From assembly GCA_019459525.1 (NCBI GenBank), contig JAIBEY010000052.1:124001-188000 (forward strand): 64,000 nt of DNA, read 5' to 3'. The position numbers were made by a program, and so were the translations under genes. The notes below the pieces were generated by a model that made no database searches, was not told where the DNA came from, and saw only the letters and a program-made list of their open reading frames with translations. The stretch is from Prolixibacteraceae bacterium (GTDB taxonomy: Bacteria > Bacteroidota > Bacteroidia > Bacteroidales > Prolixibacteraceae). This document shows positions 52,951 to 62,506 of the stretch, piece after piece (position 1 is the first letter of the stretch; every line of letters begins with the position of its first letter).

Positions 52951-52958
52951 TAGTTTTG
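52951..52958 (+). promoter_or_regulatory. Possible -7 promoter element of the PNPOx-like gene
   Basis: TAGTTTTG matches TAnnTTTG, 28 nt upstream of the ATG at 52987. The -33 element is not convincing. Confidence 0.45.
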
Positions 52959-52986
52959 TACTCACAAACAATCTGAAAATAATACT

Positions 52987-53373
52987 ATGAGCGAAAACAG
53001 AAAGCTATCCGAAAAATTTCATGAAGTATTGAAACATGAAGGCGTTGTTTCCATTGTATCCTGGGGAGTTGAACCCCATGTAGTAAACACCTGGAACTCG
53101 TTTCTGGTGATAACGGAAGATGAGCGGATTCTGATTCCGGCCTACGGATTCAGGAAAACAGAGAAAAACGTAAATGTAAATAACCAGGTAAAACTCACTC
53201 TGGGAACCAAAGAAGTATTGGGGCACAACAATTACCAGGGAACAGGGTTTCTGATTAATGGTACGGCCAGATACCTTGCTTCGGGTGACGAATTTGATTT
53301 TATGAAAGAAAAATTTTCGTTCCTGACCAGAGTATTTGAAGTAACCGTCGATAAGGCCAAACAAATGCTTTAA
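52987..53373 (+). CDS. Pyridoxamine 5'-phosphate oxidase-like FMN-binding protein
   Basis: A 128-residue split-barrel protein: VSIVSWGVEPHVVNTWNSFL, RILIPAYGFRKTEKNVN and GFLINGTARYL match small PNPOx-family flavoproteins. Such proteins bind FMN or F420 and reduce or bind small substrates. It is preceded by a possible promoter and a Crp/Fnr-type regulator gene, 82 nt upstream. Substrate unknown. Confidence 0.82.
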   Translation: MSENRKLSEKFHEVLKHEGVVSIVSWGVEPHVVNTWNSFLVITEDERILIPAYGFRKTEKNVNVNNQVKLTLGTKEVLGHNNYQGTGFLINGTARYLASGDEFDFMKEKFSFLTRVFEVTVDKAKQML

Positions 53374-53546
53374 TTAGGAATATTCAGTTTTAGTGATCCG
53401 ATACTTAAGTTCATCGGATCAAGTGATGAAATATGCTCAAACAAATACATAGTCGCTAAAAAGAGGCAGTCCCCAAGCTGAAGTTTTCTACAATAGTATA
53501 TTGCTAACCAGAAACAAAATGAGTAGGTTTGGAGAAACTTATTCTT

Positions 53547-54329
53547 ATGGAAAACAAGGAACTATCGTCCGAGCATAAAATTAAAATTGAGCTCAAAAAG
53601 CTTGATCAATATGCTTGGTATATCGGCGGAGTTGGAATGATCTTTCTGTTTGGATTTACCATATTCGCAACTCAATTTCATATATGGTTTGATTTTACAA
53701 ATACTGGGCAAATTGGAGATACTATCGGTGGTTTAACTACCCCAATAATTGGAATTTTTTCTGCATTGTTGATTTATTTTTCTTTTCGTGCTCAGATTAA
53801 AGCTAATTACATCGTTCAAAGTCAAATTGATCGACAACGGCTAGAAGAGACTGAAAAAAGAGAGTACAATTACCAGATGGAAATCTGTAATCATGTCAAG
53901 GAAATGATTAATAATTACGATAAAATATACAAGAGGTTTAATGATTCCGATTTAAAAGGTCCAATTGCATTAAGCATTATTCTAAAAAGTTTGATAAATA
54001 AAAAGGAGAATGATTTTGTTGATGAAAATTTATTAAAATCGCTATATAAAATATTATACCCGATAGACTCAGTCATTAAAAGTTTTAAAAATGCTGAGTT
54101 TAATAATTTAGATATCAGGCTCCCTATTGAAATAATATGTTTTATTTTTGAAGCACATATAGTAGGCGAAATTAGAGACCATATAAGTGACGCTTTATCA
54201 AAAGATACCTTAGTTCCAGAAAATGTTTATAACCTGTACAAGTTTATAGATACACTTGACAAAGAACTCGACCATCTGTATATAGCTCAACAATTTAGCC
54301 ACGAAGTGATACCATTTATAAAAAATTAG
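53547..54329 (+). CDS. Membrane protein similar to putative phage abortive infection proteins (putAbiC-like)
   Basis: A 260-residue protein starting at ATG 53547 (a TTG at 53529 is possible). Two membrane helices (about 27-47 and 64-84) surround the segment FTNTGQIGDTIGGLTTPIIG. A coiled-coil/helical cytoplasmic part follows (RAQIKANYIVQSQIDRQRLE onwards). The GQxGDxxGG motif followed by a second helix and an FSFRAQxKAN-like start to the helical part is the pattern I know from putative AbiC-type proteins. The DNA is AT-rich with single-gene context, as in accessory islands. Antiphage activity is a hypothesis. Confidence 0.62.
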   Translation: MENKELSSEHKIKIELKKLDQYAWYIGGVGMIFLFGFTIFATQFHIWFDFTNTGQIGDTIGGLTTPIIGIFSALLIYFSFRAQIKANYIVQSQIDRQRLEETEKREYNYQMEICNHVKEMINNYDKIYKRFNDSDLKGPIALSIILKSLINKKENDFVDENLLKSLYKILYPIDSVIKSFKNAEFNNLDIRLPIEIICFIFEAHIVGEIRDHISDALSKDTLVPENVYNLYKFIDTLDKELDHLYIAQQFSHEVIPFIKN

Positions 54330-54430
54330 TCCTTACTCTTTAGATTACCTATTGCAGCATAGCAACATGAGCCGCAAATACAACTTCGATAAATTTCTTG
54401 ATGTACTTTCCTAGGACAGTTACAAAGCAA

Positions 54431-54460
54431 AAAGGCTCCCTGCTTACGCAAAGAGCCTTT
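54431..54460 (-). terminator. Terminator of the leu operon, after leuB
   Basis: AAAGGCTC (54431-54438) pairs with GAGCCTTT (54453-54460). The minus-strand transcript would end in the T-rich complement. The loop text CCTGCTTACGCAAA nearly repeats that of the hairpin at 44229-44260. Confidence 0.7.
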
Positions 54461-54481
54461 CCCTATAATTTCTGAAAAATC

Positions 54482-55546
54482 TTAGTTCTTACTTACCCAT
54501 TCGGCAATCCAGTCACCTACTTCTGAAGTGGAGTATGGTTTTTCAGTTGAAATATCCACGGTTACCACTTTGGCATCCAGCGAAGCATCAACTGCTTTAC
54601 GGATGATGGCGCCTTCAGCCTGAAGATCGAACGCGTATTCGAACATCATGGCAGCCGACAAAATGGTTGCAACCGGGTTGGCAATATTTTTACCGGCAGC
54701 TTGCGGATACGAACCGTGAATAGGCTCGAACACCGAAGTGTGAATACCGATGGAAGCTGATGGGGACAAACCAAGCGAACCGGTAATTACGCTGGCCTCG
54801 TCGGTCAGGATATCGCCGAACATGTTTTCGGTCACCATCACATCAAAGTTCTTTGGCCACTGGATAATCTGCATAGCGGCGTTATCAACGAACATGTATT
54901 CTGTCGTTACTTCCGGATAAGTTGGAGCCATTTCCTGAGCCACTTCGCGCCACAGACGTGAACTTTCCAACACGTTGGCTTTGTCAACTACAGTCAATTT
55001 TTTGTTGCGTTTCATCGCATATTCGTAACCCAATTTCAGGATACGTTCCACTTCCATGCGGGTATAAACACAAACATCGAATGCGGTATTGCCATCGTCT
55101 TTTCGGCCTTTTTCACCGAAATAAATACCTCCAGTTAATTCGCGAATAGCCACAAAATCGGCGCCTTCAATCAGCTCGCGGCGAAGCGGTGATTTATGCA
55201 ACAACGATGGGAAAGTTACTACCGGGCGAATGTTGGCATACAAGCCAAGTTTTTTGCGCATCAGCAACAAACCTTGTTCCGGGCGAACGGTTGCTTTCGG
55301 GTTGTTGTCGTATTTCGGGTCGCCGATGGCACCAAACAATACGGCATCCGATTTCATACACAATTCGTGGGTTGAATCAGGATACGGAGCGCCCAATTCG
55401 TCAATGGCGCACGCGCCAGTCAACGCGTATTCGTATTCCAACTCGTGGTTGAATTTGGCAGCAACCGCTTTTACAACTTTCATGGCCTGATCGATAATTT
55501 CAGGACCGATCCCGTCGCCGGGAAGAATGGCTAATTTTAACTTCAT
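54482..55546 (-). CDS. leuB: 3-isopropylmalate dehydrogenase
   Basis: LeuB oxidatively decarboxylates 3-isopropylmalate, giving the leucine precursor. The 354-residue protein has the start [28 protein letters not shown] and FVDNAAMQI with the catalytic Lys and Asp, and [19 protein letters not shown]. Length is standard. It is the last gene of the leftward operon. It would also act on methylmalate made in the citramalate route. Confidence 0.97.
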   Translation of the reverse strand: MKLKLAILPGDGIGPEIIDQAMKVVKAVAAKFNHELEYEYALTGACAIDELGAPYPDSTHELCMKSDAVLFGAIGDPKYDNNPKATVRPEQGLLLMRKKLGLYANIRPVVTFPSLLHKSPLRRELIEGADFVAIRELTGGIYFGEKGRKDDGNTAFDVCVYTRMEVERILKLGYEYAMKRNKKLTVVDKANVLESSRLWREVAQEMAPTYPEVTTEYMFVDNAAMQIIQWPKNFDVMVTENMFGDILTDEASVITGSLGLSPSASIGIHTSVFEPIHGSYPQAAGKNIANPVATILSAAMMFEYAFDLQAEGAIIRKAVDASLDAKVVTVDISTEKPYSTSEVGDWIAEWVSKN

Positions 55547-55568
55547 ATTTTTGGTTTTATTTATTTCG

Positions 55569-55634
55569 TTTTAAACCACATAGACGTATAGTTCACATAG
55601 AAAATAAAAATGTGTTCTATGTAACTATGTGGTT
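55569..55634. repeat. ACATAG-type short repeats between methyltransferase and leuB genes
   Basis: AACCACATAG and CTATGTGGTT close a hairpin around several near-copies of ATAG/CTATGT (TTCACATAGAA, TTCTATGTAA). The right part overlaps the end of the methyltransferase gene. Confidence 0.55.
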
Positions 55635-56360
55635 CCTATTTTTCCTTGCGCCGAAGGCTGCAAAGTTAAAATGTTTATGCAATACTATTGTTTCAGAAAA
55701 TCCAACCTGTTTCATCAGGTCAAACTGATACGACAAAGTTCGCGGTGTATCTTCCGATTCGTAGCGTTGCATGTACATTTCAATTTCTTCCTGACTAACT
55801 TGTTTCTTCAACATGCTGATCCAACCTTCCAACATCATCTGATTAATCTCATCGGTTTCGCCAATTACGATATCGTTGATCCAGAATGTTCCACCGGGTT
55901 TCAGCGCATTGAAAACCTTCGCGAAAACCGATTCCCATTCCTGATCTTCACGCAGGTGATGAAGCGTTGTTCCGGCGGTAATCACATCGTAGCAGTTTTC
56001 GCCCAAGTCAATGTCGCGATAGTCGCCCTGAATGACAGTTACGGTTCCATTAATATTTTCACGAACGCGTTCTTCGGCTTTAGCCAGCATGTTCGCACTC
56101 AGGTCAATTAAGGTACAATCAACATCGGGAAGAAACGATGTAACTTTCACTGCATAATTTCCGCCTCCGCAACCCAAATCCAGAATTTTTGCTGCCTCCG
56201 GATTTAACAAAGCGGCCGTACGAGCTACCAACTCCATGCACAAAGGCGAATCGATGGCGGTAGTTTGGCCGGTCTCAATATTCGAAAACCGATCTACCTG
56301 CTGGTCGAAATTATTCCGAATGGCTTCCGGGGTTGATTTTGTATGTTGAGGGATCATCAA
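55617..56360 (-). CDS. Class I SAM-dependent methyltransferase inside the leu operon
   Basis: A 247-residue methyltransferase. ILDLGCGGGNYAVKV is motif I, DCTLIDLSANMLAKA motif II, and ITAGTTLHHLREDQEWE is the post-motif II region typical of the tRNA/small-molecule type. It lies between the leuA2/cimA-like gene and leuB, with spacers of short repeats on each side. It has no known link to leucine synthesis, so it may have been inserted. Substrate unknown. Confidence 0.83.
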   Translation of the reverse strand: MMIPQHTKSTPEAIRNNFDQQVDRFSNIETGQTTAIDSPLCMELVARTAALLNPEAAKILDLGCGGGNYAVKVTSFLPDVDCTLIDLSANMLAKAEERVRENINGTVTVIQGDYRDIDLGENCYDVITAGTTLHHLREDQEWESVFAKVFNALKPGGTFWINDIVIGETDEINQMMLEGWISMLKKQVSQEEIEMYMQRYESEDTPRTLSYQFDLMKQVGFSETIVLHKHFNFAAFGARKNRNHIVT

Positions 56361-56460
56361 TTTTTAAAAATATCCAATAATAAATATCCAATGCTCAATA
56401 TTCAAAACGTCTCACTTCGCAATCGAAACCTGAAACTTGGAACTTGGAACCTGAAACTTC

Positions 56461-57999
56461 TTATTTTTCAATCAAATTCAGCATTCGCATAGTGGCTTTA
56501 ATCGCAGCGGCGGTCTGGTCAGAATCGAGTCCGCGGGTTTTAAATTCGTGCCCCAATTCCCAGGTAATTAAAGTTTCAACCAACGCATCAGTTTGTCCTC
56601 CCGGAGGAATGGTAACCGAATAATCGAGTAATTTGGGGAAAGGCTTATCCAGTTCCCGGTACACCGACTGAACGGCATTCATAAAGGCATCATACTGACC
56701 ATCACCGGCAGCAGTGGCCTCGTATTTCTCACCCTTCAGCATAAAGCTTACTGTGGCAGAAGGGCGCAGGCCCATGGCATGAGACAAGGAATAATTCACC
56801 AATTTAATAGCCGTTTCGCCATCCTCGTAATTCAGCACATCAGCCACAATATAAGGCAGATCTTCAATGGTTACAGTCTCTTTGCGGTCGCCCAGCTCAA
56901 TAATCCGGTCGGTAACCAGTTTCAGGGAAGCAGCATCAAGCTCAATGCCCAAATCTTCGAGATTATTCTTAATATTTGCTTTTCCTGAAGTTTTTCCCAA
57001 TGCATAAACACGGGTACGGCCAAACCGTTCAGGCAGCAAATCGTTGAAATACAAATTGTTTTTACTATCGCCATCAGCATGAATTCCACTGCATTGCGTA
57101 AATACGAATTCGCCGATCAGTGGCTTGTTGGTCGGGATGCGGATTCCGGAAAACGACTCAACCAGCTTCGAAATTTTATTGAGCATGGTTTCGTTCACAC
57201 GTGTTTCCATTTTCATGTGATCTTTCACCGTTGCAATTACGCTCGAAAGCGGTGCGTTACCGGCCCGTTCGCCCAGTCCGTTAACGGTGGTGTGCACGGT
57301 GCGGATTCCTGCTTTTATGGCATGAAAAACATTGGCTATCGCCAAATCATAATCGTTGTGAGCATGAAAATCGAATCGGGCTTCCGGATAAGTTTCAATC
57401 ATTTCGCGACAGAACTCATAGGTCTCATCCGGATCGAGAATACCCAACGTGTCGGGCAACATGATACGATCGACATGCAGCTTCAGCAATTCAGAAACCA
57501 TAAAATGAACGTAATCTTTTGAATTACGCATCCCGTTCGACCAGTCTTCGAGGTAAACATTCACCCGAATGCCCAGTTCATCGGCATAATCAATCGACCT
57601 TTTAATGTCTTCGATATGCTGTTCAGGGGTCTTCCGTAGTTGCTGGGTAACATGCCTGTACGAGCCTTTGCAAAGCAGGTTCAGCACTTTACCTCCGGCA
57701 GAATTGATCCAGTCGAGCGAGGTTTTCCCATCTACAAAACCAAGAATTTCAACCTGAGGTAAACGACCTTTATCTTTCGCCCATTCCATCACCCGTTTAG
57801 CGGCAAGAAATTCACCGTCGGAAACGCGTGCCGATGCTATTTCGATACGATCAACCTTTACATCTTCCAACAGAATACGGGCAACACTCAGTTTTTCCAT
57901 ATCGGTGAATGATACTCCCGAGGTTTGCTCCCCATCCCGCAGTGTCGTATCCATGATACTTAGCACCTGATCCTTCACTTCAATTATTTTTCCTGTCAT
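56461..57999 (-). CDS. LeuA homologue, probable (R)-citramalate synthase or second 2-isopropylmalate synthase
   Basis: A 512-residue HMGL-like/LeuA-family protein. [15 protein letters not shown] starts the TIM barrel, the zinc ligands follow in FDFHAHNDYDLA, TTVNGLGERAGNAPL closes the substrate end, and a regulatory domain (LeuA_dimer type, about 380-512) is present. It is divergent from leuA in this operon. As citramalate synthases (pyruvate + acetyl-CoA) resemble LeuA and use LeuCD and LeuB, its place here fits an isoleucine route independent of threonine. A second leucine enzyme is the alternative. Confidence 0.8.
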   Translation of the reverse strand: MTGKIIEVKDQVLSIMDTTLRDGEQTSGVSFTDMEKLSVARILLEDVKVDRIEIASARVSDGEFLAAKRVMEWAKDKGRLPQVEILGFVDGKTSLDWINSAGGKVLNLLCKGSYRHVTQQLRKTPEQHIEDIKRSIDYADELGIRVNVYLEDWSNGMRNSKDYVHFMVSELLKLHVDRIMLPDTLGILDPDETYEFCREMIETYPEARFDFHAHNDYDLAIANVFHAIKAGIRTVHTTVNGLGERAGNAPLSSVIATVKDHMKMETRVNETMLNKISKLVESFSGIRIPTNKPLIGEFVFTQCSGIHADGDSKNNLYFNDLLPERFGRTRVYALGKTSGKANIKNNLEDLGIELDAASLKLVTDRIIELGDRKETVTIEDLPYIVADVLNYEDGETAIKLVNYSLSHAMGLRPSATVSFMLKGEKYEATAAGDGQYDAFMNAVQSVYRELDKPFPKLLDYSVTIPPGGQTDALVETLITWELGHEFKTRGLDSDQTAAAIKATMRMLNLIEK

Positions 58000-58007
58000 A
58001 ATACGGT

Positions 58008-58592
58008 TTATTTTTCGAAGGCAGCGATCTCTTCTTTCATGCTGATCAAATAATCAATATCGTCGAGTCCATGAGTCAAACAATGTTTTTTGTACGGATT
58101 GATTGTAAAATCTGCCGATTCGCCAGTTGCTTTGATCGTAAATTTTTGATTCTGAAGATCAACTTCGAACTGTGCGTTATTGTCTGCACCAATGGCTGCA
58201 AATATCTTTTCCAGAAACTCAGGTGATACAACCACCGGAAGGATGCCATTGTTCAAAGCATTTCCCTGAAAGATGTCGGCAAAGAAGCTGGAAACCACTA
58301 CGCGAAAGCCGTAGTCGTAAATGGCCCAGGCTGCATGTTCTCGACTCGAACCACTTCCGAAATTTTTGCCTCCAACCAATATTTCGCCTGAATATTTCGC
58401 CTGATTCAGCGGAAAATCGGCAATTGGCTGGTTGCTTTTATCGTAACGCCAGTCTCGGAACAGGTTATCGCCAAAACCTTTGCGCTCAACGGCTTTCAGA
58501 AAACGAGCCGGAATAATCTGGTCAGTATCAATATTTTCTATGGGCAGCGGAACTGCCGAAGATGTTAATGTTGTAAATTTATCGTAAGCCAT
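58008..58592 (-). CDS. leuD: 3-isopropylmalate dehydratase, small subunit
   Basis: LeuD is the small, swivel-domain subunit of isopropylmalate isomerase. The 194-residue protein has the start [12 protein letters not shown] and [17 protein letters not shown], both conserved. It is 8 nt before the cimA-like gene. Its upstream neighbour in the transcript is a four-helix-bundle gene rather than leuC, so the pair is split. Confidence 0.96.
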   Translation of the reverse strand: MAYDKFTTLTSSAVPLPIENIDTDQIIPARFLKAVERKGFGDNLFRDWRYDKSNQPIADFPLNQAKYSGEILVGGKNFGSGSSREHAAWAIYDYGFRVVVSSFFADIFQGNALNNGILPVVVSPEFLEKIFAAIGADNNAQFEVDLQNQKFTIKATGESADFTINPYKKHCLTHGLDDIDYLISMKEEIAAFEK

Positions 58593-58603
58593 TTTTAAAA
58601 TAT

Positions 58604-58633
58604 TAGAATGTTAGAATATTAGAATCTTGAATG
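58604..58633. repeat. 30-bp direct repeat, left of the four-helix-bundle gene
   Basis: The unit TAGAATGTTAGAATATTAGA continues ATCTTGAATG. It matches 59054-59083 in 29 of 30 positions and in the same orientation. Confidence 0.82.
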
Positions 58634-58646
58634 ACAGAAAACCGGA

Positions 58647-59021
58647 TTATTTATGTGAGTTATTTTGCAATGTCATTCTTGATTTTATTAAAATTGATGC
58701 GATTTCGTGAGCCTCATTCATTAAAGAAGAACCATTTGAGTTTGAATTTAAACCTTCATCCAAAGCAAATTCAATCCAGAATTCACTTTCATCAACTTCC
58801 TCAATCGCGATGCTCATTTTGCTTATCAACACCGGAACCGTTTGCGCAATGCAAGATGCCCAGTAATTGGCTGCTACTGAAGTTGAACATCGTATTAATT
58901 GACCACTGATGTGTCTCCCAAGTTGATCATTTGGAAGATCCAATGAAAACTTGACACAATCATGAGCAAACTTTTTTGTTCGCTTTTTGAGTTGATCTTT
59001 AAACAATGACAAATCAGACAT
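58647..59021 (-). CDS. Four-helix-bundle protein of the S23/intervening-sequence type
   Basis: A 124-residue protein with the four-helix-bundle pattern (S23 ribosomal protein / 23S rRNA IVP-like): an early KKFAHDCVKFSLDLPNDQLG, then QLIRCSTSVAANYWA with the usual RSxxSVAANxxE-type segment, and ISKMSIAIEEVDESEFWIEF. Such small proteins occur in rRNA intervening sequences and scattered in operons, with no firm function. It lies between leuC and leuD, bounded by 30-bp direct repeats, which suggests it entered the operon as a unit. Confidence 0.8.
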   Translation of the reverse strand: MSDLSLFKDQLKKRTKKFAHDCVKFSLDLPNDQLGRHISGQLIRCSTSVAANYWASCIAQTVPVLISKMSIAIEEVDESEFWIEFALDEGLNSNSNGSSLMNEAHEIASILIKSRMTLQNNSHK

Positions 59022-59053
59022 TTCAGAAGATTAGAAGGTTAAATTTAAAAATC

Positions 59054-59083
59054 TAGAATGTTAGAATATTAAAATCTTGAATG
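59054..59083. repeat. 30-bp direct repeat, right of the four-helix-bundle gene
   Basis: TAGAATGTTAGAATATTAAA plus ATCTTGAATG, one base different from the copy at 58604-58633. The adjacent 59084-59233 spacer continues with further degenerate 10-12-bp units of the same kind (GATTCAAGACTTAAGATT, AGACTC). Confidence 0.82.
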
Positions 59084-59234
59084 TTAGAATCTTGAATATT
59101 AGAATATCAGAAGCCAGATTCTTTTCATTCGAGATTCAAGACTTAAGATTTGAGACACTTTTTCATTCAAAACTCAAGATTCATCATTCGAGACTCTTTT
59201 TCACTTAAGATTCGAGACTCATAATTCAAGATTC

Positions 59235-60635
59235 CTAAAGGAACTCTCTCGGATCAGTAATCTTTCCTGTTACGGCGGCGGCAGCGGCGGTTAGCGGACT
59301 GGCGAGCAAGGTGCGGGCGCCTGGTCCCTGACGACCTTCGAAGTTGCGGTTCGAGGTGGATACCGAATATTTTCCTTCCGGAATTTTATCGTCGTTCATG
59401 GCTAAACATGCTGAACATCCCGGCTGACGCAGTTCGAAACCTGCTTCATTCAGAATTTCAACCAAACCTTCAGCAATGATTTGTTTCTCTACAGCACGTG
59501 ATCCGGGAACAATCCAGGCAGTCACATTGTCGGCTTTCTTTTTGCCTTTCACAAATTGTGCAAAAGCGCGGAAATCTTCAATGCGGCCATTGGTGCAACT
59601 TCCAACGAAAACATAGTCGATTTGTTTGCCAACCATTTTGTCGCCTTCTGTGTAACCCATGTATTTCAACGACTTTTCGTAAGTCAGCTTGTCGTTGCCA
59701 ATTAAACCGGCACTGGTCGGAACATTTTTCGAAATGCCAATTCCCATTCCCGGATTGGTTCCAAAAGTGATCATCGGTTCGATATTGGCTGCATCAAATT
59801 CATAGACTGTATCGAAAACTGCATCAGCATCCGATTTCAATGTTTTCCAGTAAGCCAAAGTTTTATCCCATGCTTCGCCTTTTGGTGCAAATTCGCGACC
59901 TTTCACGTAGTCGAAAGTAGTCTGATCAGGAGCAATCATCCCGCCACGCGCACCACATTCGATGCTCATGTTGCAAAGTGTCATACGTCCTTCCATGGTC
60001 AGGCTTTCAATGGCCGATCCAGCAAACTCAACAAAATGGCCAGTTCCGCCAGATGTTGAAATCTGAGCGATTACATATAAAGCGATATCTTTTGCTGTAA
60101 CGCCTTTGTTGAGCTTACCGTTTACCGAGATCAGCATTTTCTTTGGTTTCGGCTGCATGATACACTGACTGGCCAACACCATTTCCACTTCACTGGTACC
60201 GATTCCGAATGCAATTGCTCCGAAAGCACCGTGAGTAGATGTGTGGCTATCGCCGCAAACAATGGTCATTCCGGGTTGGGTAATCCCCATTTCAGGACCA
60301 ATGATGTGAACAACTCCGTGCCCTTCGGTTCCTAGCCCATGATAAACGATGCCATGTTTGGCGCAGTTTTTCTTCAGCATTTCCACCTGATTGCGCGACA
60401 ACTCGTCTTTAATACTCAGGTGCTGATCGATGGTTGGCACGTTGTGGTCGGGGGTTGCAACCGTTTTTTCGGGGCGGAGCACTTTCGCACCGCGTTTTTC
60501 CAATCCCAAAAATGCAACCGGACTCGTCACTTCGTGGATAAAATGACGGTCGATGTAAATTACGCTTGGGCCGCCTTCAACCTCTTTCACTACATGCGAA
60601 TCCCAAATTTTGTCGAATAAAGTTTTTGCTTCCAT
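59235..60635 (-). CDS. leuC: 3-isopropylmalate dehydratase, large subunit
   Basis: LeuC carries the 4Fe-4S cluster of isopropylmalate isomerase. The 466-residue protein has the cluster ligands in VGSCTNGRI and [10 protein letters not shown], the early [11 protein letters not shown] and DHNVPT, and [20 protein letters not shown]. Length is standard. The 213-bp spacer to the four-helix-bundle gene is filled with short repeats. It should cotranscribe with leuA, 253 bp upstream. Confidence 0.97.
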   Translation of the reverse strand: MEAKTLFDKIWDSHVVKEVEGGPSVIYIDRHFIHEVTSPVAFLGLEKRGAKVLRPEKTVATPDHNVPTIDQHLSIKDELSRNQVEMLKKNCAKHGIVYHGLGTEGHGVVHIIGPEMGITQPGMTIVCGDSHTSTHGAFGAIAFGIGTSEVEMVLASQCIMQPKPKKMLISVNGKLNKGVTAKDIALYVIAQISTSGGTGHFVEFAGSAIESLTMEGRMTLCNMSIECGARGGMIAPDQTTFDYVKGREFAPKGEAWDKTLAYWKTLKSDADAVFDTVYEFDAANIEPMITFGTNPGMGIGISKNVPTSAGLIGNDKLTYEKSLKYMGYTEGDKMVGKQIDYVFVGSCTNGRIEDFRAFAQFVKGKKKADNVTAWIVPGSRAVEKQIIAEGLVEILNEAGFELRQPGCSACLAMNDDKIPEGKYSVSTSNRNFEGRQGPGARTLLASPLTAAAAAVTGKITDPREFL

Positions 60636-60888
60636 TATACTTTTGTTCTTCTCTCCTGAAAAACAATGATCCAGAAGATTTCAGTTAATTATTTCTCTTT
60701 TAATCGTTTTGCTCATTCCGTCCGAAAAGAGGTCTTCACTTTTCCGATTACCATTTCGCGGACGGACTTTTCGCCTTTTACCGTTTCCCCGGGGTTTCGC
60801 TACGCTGCACCCCGGGCTATTGATATTTAACCCTTTCAGGGTAACACAATTTTCAAATCTTTTTTACTGATAACTGAGACTGCGACTT
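60636..60888. repeat. leuA-leuC spacer with REP-like hairpins
   Basis: CCCGGGGT (60788-60795) and ACCCCGGG (60809-60816) enclose a TTCGCTACGCTGC loop, followed by ACCCTTTCAGGGT (60830-60842). Upstream, ATTCCGTCCG and CGGACGGAC give another hairpin (about 60716-60766). No gene is seen; a REP-type repeat in the middle of an operon is suspected. Confidence 0.6.
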
Positions 60889-62409
60889 TCACCCCTGAAC
60901 AGCTTTTGTGGCTCCAGGAATTTTGTTAATCGCATCCAGGAAAGCTTCGACCGATGCGGTGATGATGTCGGTATTGGCGCCAAATCCGTGGTAAATACCT
61001 TCTTCGTGTTTTACCTGCATGTGCACTTTTCCCAAATCGTCGCTACCGCGATTAATGGCCTGTATCAAAAATTCTTCCAACACCACTTTACGGTGAATGA
61101 TTTTCTTAACTGCTTTCAACGCTGCATCAACCGGACCGTTTCCTGAAGCTGTGGCATCCAGAATTTCACCCGCAATATTCAGGCGGACATTGGCAATCGG
61201 CACCAATCCTTTTCCGGTAACCACTTGCAGAAAGTCCAATTTCACACGACGTTCTTTCTGTGTAACGTCGCCCAATAAAGCAGCTACGTCGTCGTCTTTA
61301 ATATCTTTTTTCTTATCAGCCAATTTCAGGAACTGATCGTAAACTTCATCAAGCTTTTCTTTGTCCAGTTCGAAACCCATCAGTTCAAGCCGGTGTTTCA
61401 ACGCTGCGCGTCCGCTGCGGGCTGTCAACACAATGCTCGATTCGTTGATACCCACATCATTTGGATCCATGATTTCATAGTTTTCGCGGTTCTTCAACAC
61501 TCCATCCTGATGAATTCCGGAGGAATGAGCAAAAGCATTGCGCCCTACAATTGCTTTGTTGGGCTGAACCGGCATATTCATCAGGTTTGAAACCAAACGG
61601 CTTGTTTTGTAAATGTTCTTCGTATTGATATTGGTGTCGATATTTAAAATCGCATAACGGCTTTTCAGGATCATCACCACTTCTTCCAACGAAGTATTTC
61701 CGGCACGTTCGCCAATCCCGTTGATGGTCACCTCGGCCTGACGGGCTCCGTTCATGATCCCCGCAATGGTATTGGCAGTGGCCATCCCTAAGTCGTTGTG
61801 GCAGTGAGTTGATAAAATCGCTTTATGCACGTTTGGCACGTTATCAATCAGGTATTTTATTTTGGCGCCAAATTCGTGCGGCATAGTATAACCTGTTGTA
61901 TCCGGAATATTCACTACCGTTGCACCAGCTTTAATTACCGCTTCAACCACACGGGCCAGGTACTCGTTTTCGGTACGTCCGGCATCTTCAGCGTAAAACT
62001 CTACATCTTCGACATACTTTTTGGCATATTTTACAGCCGCAATCGCACGTTCAATAATTTCATCCTGATTCGAGTTCAGCTTGTAATGAATATGGTAAAA
62101 CGAAGTTCCGATACCAGTGTGAATACGTCCTTTCTTTGCAAATTTGAGAGCTTCGGCTGCAACATCAATGTCTTTTTCGACTGCGCGGGTGAGGGCACAA
62201 ATGGTTGGCCAGGTAACCGCTTTTGAAATTTCTACTACCGAATTGAAATCGCCAGGACTTGAAATCGGGAAGCCAGCTTCGATGACATCAACACCAAGTT
62301 CTTCCAAAGCTCGTGCAACTTCAATTTTCTCAACTGTGTTCAACTGACACCCGGGAACTTGTTCCCCATCGCGCAAAGTGGTGTCAAAAATGTACAATCT
62401 GTCGCTCAT
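60889..62409 (-). CDS. leuA: 2-isopropylmalate synthase
   Basis: LeuA condenses 2-oxoisovalerate and acetyl-CoA, the first committed step of leucine synthesis. The 506-residue protein (ATG at 62409) has [28 protein letters not shown] with the zinc-binding His pair, [16 protein letters not shown] and a C-terminal regulatory domain (about 385-506). It is the first structural gene of the operon, and its leader carries the attenuator described at 62444-62584. A start further upstream was rejected because it would lie in the attenuator tail. Confidence 0.96.
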   Translation of the reverse strand: MSDRLYIFDTTLRDGEQVPGCQLNTVEKIEVARALEELGVDVIEAGFPISSPGDFNSVVEISKAVTWPTICALTRAVEKDIDVAAEALKFAKKGRIHTGIGTSFYHIHYKLNSNQDEIIERAIAAVKYAKKYVEDVEFYAEDAGRTENEYLARVVEAVIKAGATVVNIPDTTGYTMPHEFGAKIKYLIDNVPNVHKAILSTHCHNDLGMATANTIAGIMNGARQAEVTINGIGERAGNTSLEEVVMILKSRYAILNIDTNINTKNIYKTSRLVSNLMNMPVQPNKAIVGRNAFAHSSGIHQDGVLKNRENYEIMDPNDVGINESSIVLTARSGRAALKHRLELMGFELDKEKLDEVYDQFLKLADKKKDIKDDDVAALLGDVTQKERRVKLDFLQVVTGKGLVPIANVRLNIAGEILDATASGNGPVDAALKAVKKIIHRKVVLEEFLIQAINRGSDDLGKVHMQVKHEEGIYHGFGANTDIITASVEAFLDAINKIPGATKAVQG

Positions 62410-62443
62410 AACTATTTGTTTTATTGTTATTTCTATATGGTAT

Positions 62444-62477
62444 AAAAAAAAAGCCATTCCCTGATTTGAGAATGGCC
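62444..62477 (-). terminator. Attenuator terminator upstream of leuA
   Basis: On the minus strand GCCATTC (62476-62470 region) and GAATGGC (62459-62453) form the stem, followed by nine T (62452-62444). It lies 35 nt before the leuA start codon and so must be read through for expression. The 5' arm is also the partner of the antiterminator segment. Confidence 0.85.
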
Positions 62478-62506
62478 TTATTTAAGCTCTTATAGTTTTA
62501 CCCATA

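Noticed and set aside
62410-62457. Upstream extension of LeuA
   Set aside because: It would start within the attenuator terminator tail; ATG 62409 gives the usual LeuA start.
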